From Chthonomonas sp. UBA1950 (GTDB lineage Bacteria; Armatimonadota; Fimbriimonadia; Fimbriimonadales; Fimbriimonadaceae), in the NCBI GenBank assembly GCA_002336105.1, contig DDEQ01000004.1, positions 3,395-67,394 of the forward strand: a stretch of DNA of 64,000 nucleotides. Reading direction: 5' to 3'. Every line of letters begins with the position of its first letter. Within the stretch, counting starts at the first letter, position 1. The position numbers were made by a program, and so were the translations under genes. The notes below the pieces were generated by a model. It saw only the letters and a program-made list of their open reading frames with translations, was not told the DNA's origin and made no database searches. Shown here one piece after another: positions 60,550 through 64,000 of this stretch.

Positions 60550-62698
60550 ATTTCCCTGCCACCGAGTACATATCGCGAACATAGTCGCGGATCATTCGTG
60601 AAGTCGAGAAGTTGTAAAGGCTGGTGCCAATGGATTGCTTCATGACTTGAACCCACTTCTCGGGAATTCCGTCGCTGTTTCTCTCAAAGAATGCGGGCAG
60701 AACCTCTTCTTCCAGAACCTTGTAGAGATTGTCGGCATCCAGTTTGTCCTGAATCTTGTAGTCTTCAGGCATTTCTCTGCCGCCAATCGCCCAGCCGTTT
60801 TTGTGCTTGCCTGACACGTACCCTTCATCCCACCAACCGTCGAGGATGGACGTATTGGGCACACCGTTAGCGGCAGCCTTCATCCCGCTCGTTCCCGAAG
60901 CTTCCAGAGGACGACGCGGATTGTTCAGCCACATATCGACACCCTGCACCAGCTTTTGCCCAGTTTCCATGTCGTAGTCCTCAAGCAAGAACACTTTTCC
61001 TTTGAACTGCTTCTTTTGAGTCAGGGCATACACCTGCTCGATCACCTTCTGACCGCTTCGGTCGTTCGGGTGAGATTTCCCGGCGAAAAGCACTTGGACC
61101 TTGCGCCCCTTCGCGTTCAGCAATTTCGTGATCCGTTTGACGTCGGTGAAGAGTAGTCCAGCACGCTTATAAGTGGCAAACCTTCGCGCAAACCCAATCA
61201 GGAAGGCGTCTGGATCGAGGCAGTCGGCGTATTTTGCGAGTTCACTCGGACCCTCCCCGTGGCGAGCATGGGTTTGGAACAGACGATCCTGTGCAAACGC
61301 GATGAGAGCCGCCTTTTGAGCAAGATGCGCATGCCACAATGCCTTATCGTCGAGCGAAAGCGCTGGTTCCCACACTGGCCGCTCTTCGGCTTTCACAATT
61401 ACTCTCGACTCAGTTTCGAAACTGGCTCCAGCCCCGGTAAAGAGGCACTGCATCTCTGGTCCAAGCCAGGTTGGCATGTGAACACCGTTTGTCACTGCGA
61501 TCACCTTTTTGCCAGCAATCTTGTGCCAAGTCTTGTCTGCCGTCTTGCCATGAAGAATGCTCACACCATTAGCAGCAACCGTGTGTCGTAACGCAAACGC
61601 TGTCAGATCGAACAATTCTGGGTTAGCATCTGCTCCAAGTCCAAGTTTGAGAACATCGTCAGCCTTGAACGCCGCACCGGTCAAGTTCGCATCGAGCAGT
61701 TGACGAGTGAGATCAGCAGAAAACCGCTCGTTACCTTCAGGAACTGGCGTGTGAATGGTCAGAATTGAGTTCTTCGCCACCTGCTTTTTGGCATCGGCAA
61801 GAGATACTCCAGACGCCGTCAACTGACGAAGCCTTTCAAGAATAAGGAATGCCGAGTGTCCTTCGTTGAGGTGATAACTACTCGGCTTCAAGCCTAACGC
61901 TTCAAGTGCCCGAACTCCGCCTACGCCAAGAACCAACTCTTGATAAATTCGCATTTCGCGCCAGTTGGTATAGAGTTGGCTGGTCAACTTTCGATCTTCG
62001 GGCTTGTTCTCTGGCAAATCCGTATCGAGCAAAACCAAAGGGGTTCTTCCGACGGACATGAGCCAAACCGCAGCATAGGCTTTCCGACCCGGAAGTTCAA
62101 CCGAGATTGTTAATGGCTCCTCACTGCCCGGTTTCGCAACCCTTCTTAGCGGATTTTCCGCCGGGTTCAAACTCGGATACAAAGCCTCTTGACGCCCCGA
62201 CCAATCGATGATCTGGTGGAAAAAACCACGTCGATAGAACAGCCCGATTCCTATAAAGGGGAGGGCTAAATCAGAGGCTTCTTTGCAATGGTCTCCTGCG
62301 AGAATTCCAAGACCACCGGCATACTGGTTCATCGATTCGTGGATCGCATACTCTGCGCAGAAATAGGCAACGGGCCCATCGCCTACGCTTAGCCCCGAAT
62401 GGGAATACCACGCCTCATCACCCGTTTGAAGATACTGATCAAGGGCGACCGCCTGGTCACGCACCGTCTTGACGAAATCTGGATTGCTCGTAAATGGTTG
62501 CCAATCATGGACAGAAAGGATGATCTGAACCGGGCTGGCCTTCTTTGCCCACAAATCAGGCGAAAGGGTCTGGAAAATTCGTTGGGTTGCTGGAACCCAA
62601 GTCCAGCGAAGGTTGTACGCAAGATCAAGTAACCCAGAGAGTGAGTCTGGAACGTAAAGCGACGGGAGTGGGAGAGTTGAAATCTGGTTCAGGATCAT
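60548..62698 (-). CDS. glgP: Alpha-glucan (glycogen/maltodextrin) phosphorylase
   Basis: Releases glucose 1-phosphate from alpha-glucans. 716 residues, the shorter bacterial/archaeal type. Family signs: N-terminal LSGLLDLAYNLRWTW, YFCAEYAIHESMNQYAGGLGILAGDH, GVHMPTWLGPEM, and the PLP-lysine region SGTSGMKAAANG. Start at ATG 62698 (MILNQIST); a TTG seven codons earlier has no support. Two palindromes lie 88-128 bases upstream and probably bind a regulator of glycogen use. Confidence 0.95.
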   Translation of the reverse strand: MILNQISTLPLPSLYVPDSLSGLLDLAYNLRWTWVPATQRIFQTLSPDLWAKKASPVQIILSVHDWQPFTSNPDFVKTVRDQAVALDQYLQTGDEAWYSHSGLSVGDGPVAYFCAEYAIHESMNQYAGGLGILAGDHCKEASDLALPFIGIGLFYRRGFFHQIIDWSGRQEALYPSLNPAENPLRRVAKPGSEEPLTISVELPGRKAYAAVWLMSVGRTPLVLLDTDLPENKPEDRKLTSQLYTNWREMRIYQELVLGVGGVRALEALGLKPSSYHLNEGHSAFLILERLRQLTASGVSLADAKKQVAKNSILTIHTPVPEGNERFSADLTRQLLDANLTGAAFKADDVLKLGLGADANPELFDLTAFALRHTVAANGVSILHGKTADKTWHKIAGKKVIAVTNGVHMPTWLGPEMQCLFTGAGASFETESRVIVKAEERPVWEPALSLDDKALWHAHLAQKAALIAFAQDRLFQTHARHGEGPSELAKYADCLDPDAFLIGFARRFATYKRAGLLFTDVKRITKLLNAKGRKVQVLFAGKSHPNDRSGQKVIEQVYALTQKKQFKGKVFLLEDYDMETGQKLVQGVDMWLNNPRRPLEASGTSGMKAAANGVPNTSILDGWWDEGYVSGKHKNGWAIGGREMPEDYKIQDKLDADNLYKVLEEEVLPAFFERNSDGIPEKWVQVMKQSIGTSLYNFSTSRMIRDYVRDMYSVAGK

Positions 62699-62785
62699 CG
62701 TTGAAGGACACCTCGACAAAGACCGATATTCCTATTGTTGCACGTCAAGACCAACGTTAACACCTGTCTAGATTAATGCGTTAAC

Positions 62786-62825
62786 GTGAATAACTATTCA
62801 CAAAGTTATCGTGAATAGTATTCAC
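62786..62825. promoter_or_regulatory. Twin palindromes upstream of glgP
   Basis: GTGAATA-AC-TATTCAC (62786-62801) and GTGAATA-G-TATTCAC (62811-62825): two copies of the same 7-base arms with spacers of 2 and 1 bases, centres about 24.5 bases apart. The spacers are too short for hairpins, so they look like paired protein-binding sites. A nearby CGTTAACG palindrome (62779-62786) may add to the site. Confidence 0.6.
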
Positions 62826-62832
62826 AACTAAG

Positions 62833-63501
62833 CTATAGCTTAAGCCACTTCTTCATCTTCTCGAACTTCTTCGGCCCGATTCCACGAACATTCATGACCT
62901 CTTCGACAGAGGCAAATCCGCCATGGAGTTTTCGGTAATCGATGATGCTTTGAGCCGTGCTAGGACCAATCCCGGGGACAGACTGAAGTTGCTCTGAACT
63001 ACCAGTGCTCAAACTCACGGGGCCAGAAGGATGTTTCGGCCCAGAGCTACTTGAATGCTTTTCACTTGAACTGGGATTTGAGGCGTAATGCTGATTAGGG
63101 GCGCCACCGGCGTATGGCTCCGCAACTGTTTCTTTGTTCTTCGTTACATCCTTGAACGGGACGAAGACTTGAGTTCCATCCTCCAGTAAAGCAGCCAAGT
63201 TGATGGACTCAAGGTCGGCATCTTGGGTCGGGCCGCCCGCGAACTTCACCGCATCATCGACTCGCGACCCTGGCGCAAGTTTGGCCATCTGGGGTGCTTT
63301 GACTGCACCAACGACATGAACGACAACGCTCTGGAGTTCTTTCGGTTTTGCCTCTGGATCGGTTTGCAAGGTCGATTCACGATGTATTTGCAGACCAACA
63401 CCCTCGGATACCGACCTAGTACCGAGCCAAGTGAAAAAACCGACGGCAATTGCACCTAGTAGCAAGTACGGAATCCAATCAGACGGCTTCTTGTGCCCCA
63501 T
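62833..63501 (-). CDS. comEA: ComEA-type DNA-binding competence protein
   Basis: 222 residues. One N-terminal membrane helix (about 11-26), an SLBB domain (about 58-118: VVVHVVGAVKAPQMAKLAPGSRV), a Ser/Pro-rich linker, and a helix-hairpin-helix pair at the C-terminus (VPGIGPSTAQSIIDYRKLHGG, VRGIGPKKFEKMK). ComEA binds incoming DNA at the membrane during natural transformation; type IV pilus genes elsewhere would supply the uptake pilus. It lies 68 bases after cysS on the same strand. Confidence 0.92.
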   Translation of the reverse strand: MGHKKPSDWIPYLLLGAIAVGFFTWLGTRSVSEGVGLQIHRESTLQTDPEAKPKELQSVVVHVVGAVKAPQMAKLAPGSRVDDAVKFAGGPTQDADLESINLAALLEDGTQVFVPFKDVTKNKETVAEPYAGGAPNQHYASNPSSSEKHSSSSGPKHPSGPVSLSTGSSEQLQSVPGIGPSTAQSIIDYRKLHGGFASVEEVMNVRGIGPKKFEKMKKWLKL

Positions 63502-63569
63502 TGGGTTACATTTTAGCGCCGAACATGCAACTAATGACGTTATCCAACAATCAAGGCTTCAGATTCGGA

Positions 63570-64000
63570 CTATGATTTTGCTGACCATTCGACGCCGTTT
63601 GGCGTATCGCGAAGCTCAATCCCCATCGCAAGAAGTTCATTTCGAATCTCGTCGGCTTTGGCAAAGTCCTTTGCCTTCTTTGCTGCCGTTCGCTCTTCTA
63701 TCTTCGACAAGATCAGGGCTTCGTCCACTTTCGTTTCAGCTACGGGAACCGGTACTTCGGCAACTCCTCTCACTATTCCAAGAAGATCGTTGATTTGGTC
63801 TAGGAATTTCTTGGCACTCGTCGCAGATGCGAGGCTTAGTTTGTCGGCTTCTCGTGAGATGCTCTTAGCCCCCTCAAGCGCCTTGGCCAAAGCTACAGAC
63901 GTGTTTATGTCGTGACACATGGCATCAAGCGCCTCGTCGTAGAGGGTAGCCAGTGTTTCACCAAGTTCATCTGGGCCAAGACGGGCAGCCTCTAGCGCTG
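63570..64000 (-). CDS. cysS: Cysteinyl-tRNA synthetase, 5' part beyond window
   Basis: Only the C-terminal 142 residues are in the window, open to the right edge. Recognised by AMCHDINTSVALAKALE (helical bundle after the catalytic core) and the closing RTAAKKAKDFAKADEIRNELLAMGIELRDTPNGVEW, which is the conserved anticodon-domain end of CysS. Charges tRNA-Cys. Probably co-transcribed with comEA. Confidence 0.93.
   Translation of the reverse strand, partial: ALEAARLGPDELGETLATLYDEALDAMCHDINTSVALAKALEGAKSISREADKLSLASATSAKKFLDQINDLLGIVRGVAEVPVPVAETKVDEALILSKIEERTAAKKAKDFAKADEIRNELLAMGIELRDTPNGVEWSAKS

Noticed and set aside
1..64000. Mobile elements or prophage
   Set aside because: No transposase, integrase or phage structural gene, and no long terminal repeats were seen; the only repeated DNA is the prepilin N-terminus and the 66-bp array.

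Overview
This 64 kb window reads as a single stretch of bacterial chromosome with roughly even base composition. I see no rRNA, tRNA, insertion sequence, prophage or CRISPR array. The best guess for the host is Armatimonadota, probably the Fimbriimonadia. Three prepilin-like proteins share an almost identical N-terminus (FTLIELLVVIAI, then LAAILFPVFAQAK) and end in an H-x9-DG type element, a combination familiar from that group. This placement rests on family recognition, not on a search.

Layout. 1-9.3 kb: the 3' end of an aldose 1-epimerase gene, a Cache-type chemoreceptor, pyroglutamyl peptidase, two methyltransferases, an exported DUF1460 amidase-like protein, a TM2 protein, a secreted GH5 glycosidase, a TPR protein and (from 9.3 kb) CutC. 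9.9-19.4 kb: a long minus-strand run. It begins with YmdB-like phosphodiesterase and a Gly-rich PKD protein, then after a terminator continues with a zinc-ribbon membrane protein (frameshifted here), a SprT-like metalloprotease, NAD(P)HX repair enzyme Nnr, two membrane FHA proteins and a vWA protein whose N-terminal tail carries DPLKTQAM-like repeats. 19.4-25 kb: plus-strand PDZ-hydrolase, M23 peptidase, peptidase C, a PfkB kinase and a D-lyxose isomerase-like cupin. 25-34 kb: SSF symporter with its DUF485 partner, a patatin with a membrane partner, a WD40 protein, and an operon of histidine kinase, DUF2750 protein and pilin-like protein. 34-41 kb: an isolated nuoG, a GGDEF protein, formate-THF ligase, and a divergent GH43 / ArsR-type regulator pair. 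41-46.7 kb and 58-60 kb: the prepilin genes, each followed by a small exported protein or lipoprotein, with MntR and an HTH-TM-TPR regulator among them. 47-49.8 kb: ftsE-ftsX-envC. 49.8-53 kb: TPR glycosyltransferase, MerR regulator, a pseudopilin-like protein and a BCCP-like protein without its biotinyl lysine. 53-58.4 kb: gyrB and a large AfsR/SARP-type ATPase regulator. 60.5-64 kb: glucan phosphorylase, ComEA and the 3' end of cysS.

Gene packing is tight. Many neighbours overlap by ATGA, and four convergent pairs interlock their stop codons. Start sites are of two kinds. Some have a clear Shine-Dalgarno sequence (WD40, SSF, PKD, MCP and the patatin partner). Others have none but carry a TAnnnT -10 box 5-7 bases before the start codon, as expected for leaderless transcripts.

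The observations most worth following are: the lysine-less BCCP paralog (a possible bacterial analogue of plant BADC proteins); the FHA/FHA/vWA cluster with Thr-containing repeats; the recurrent prepilin plus small lipoprotein pairs, including one lipoprotein gene of only 59 codons; a structured leader or small RNA upstream of ftsE; and twin palindromes upstream of glgP.
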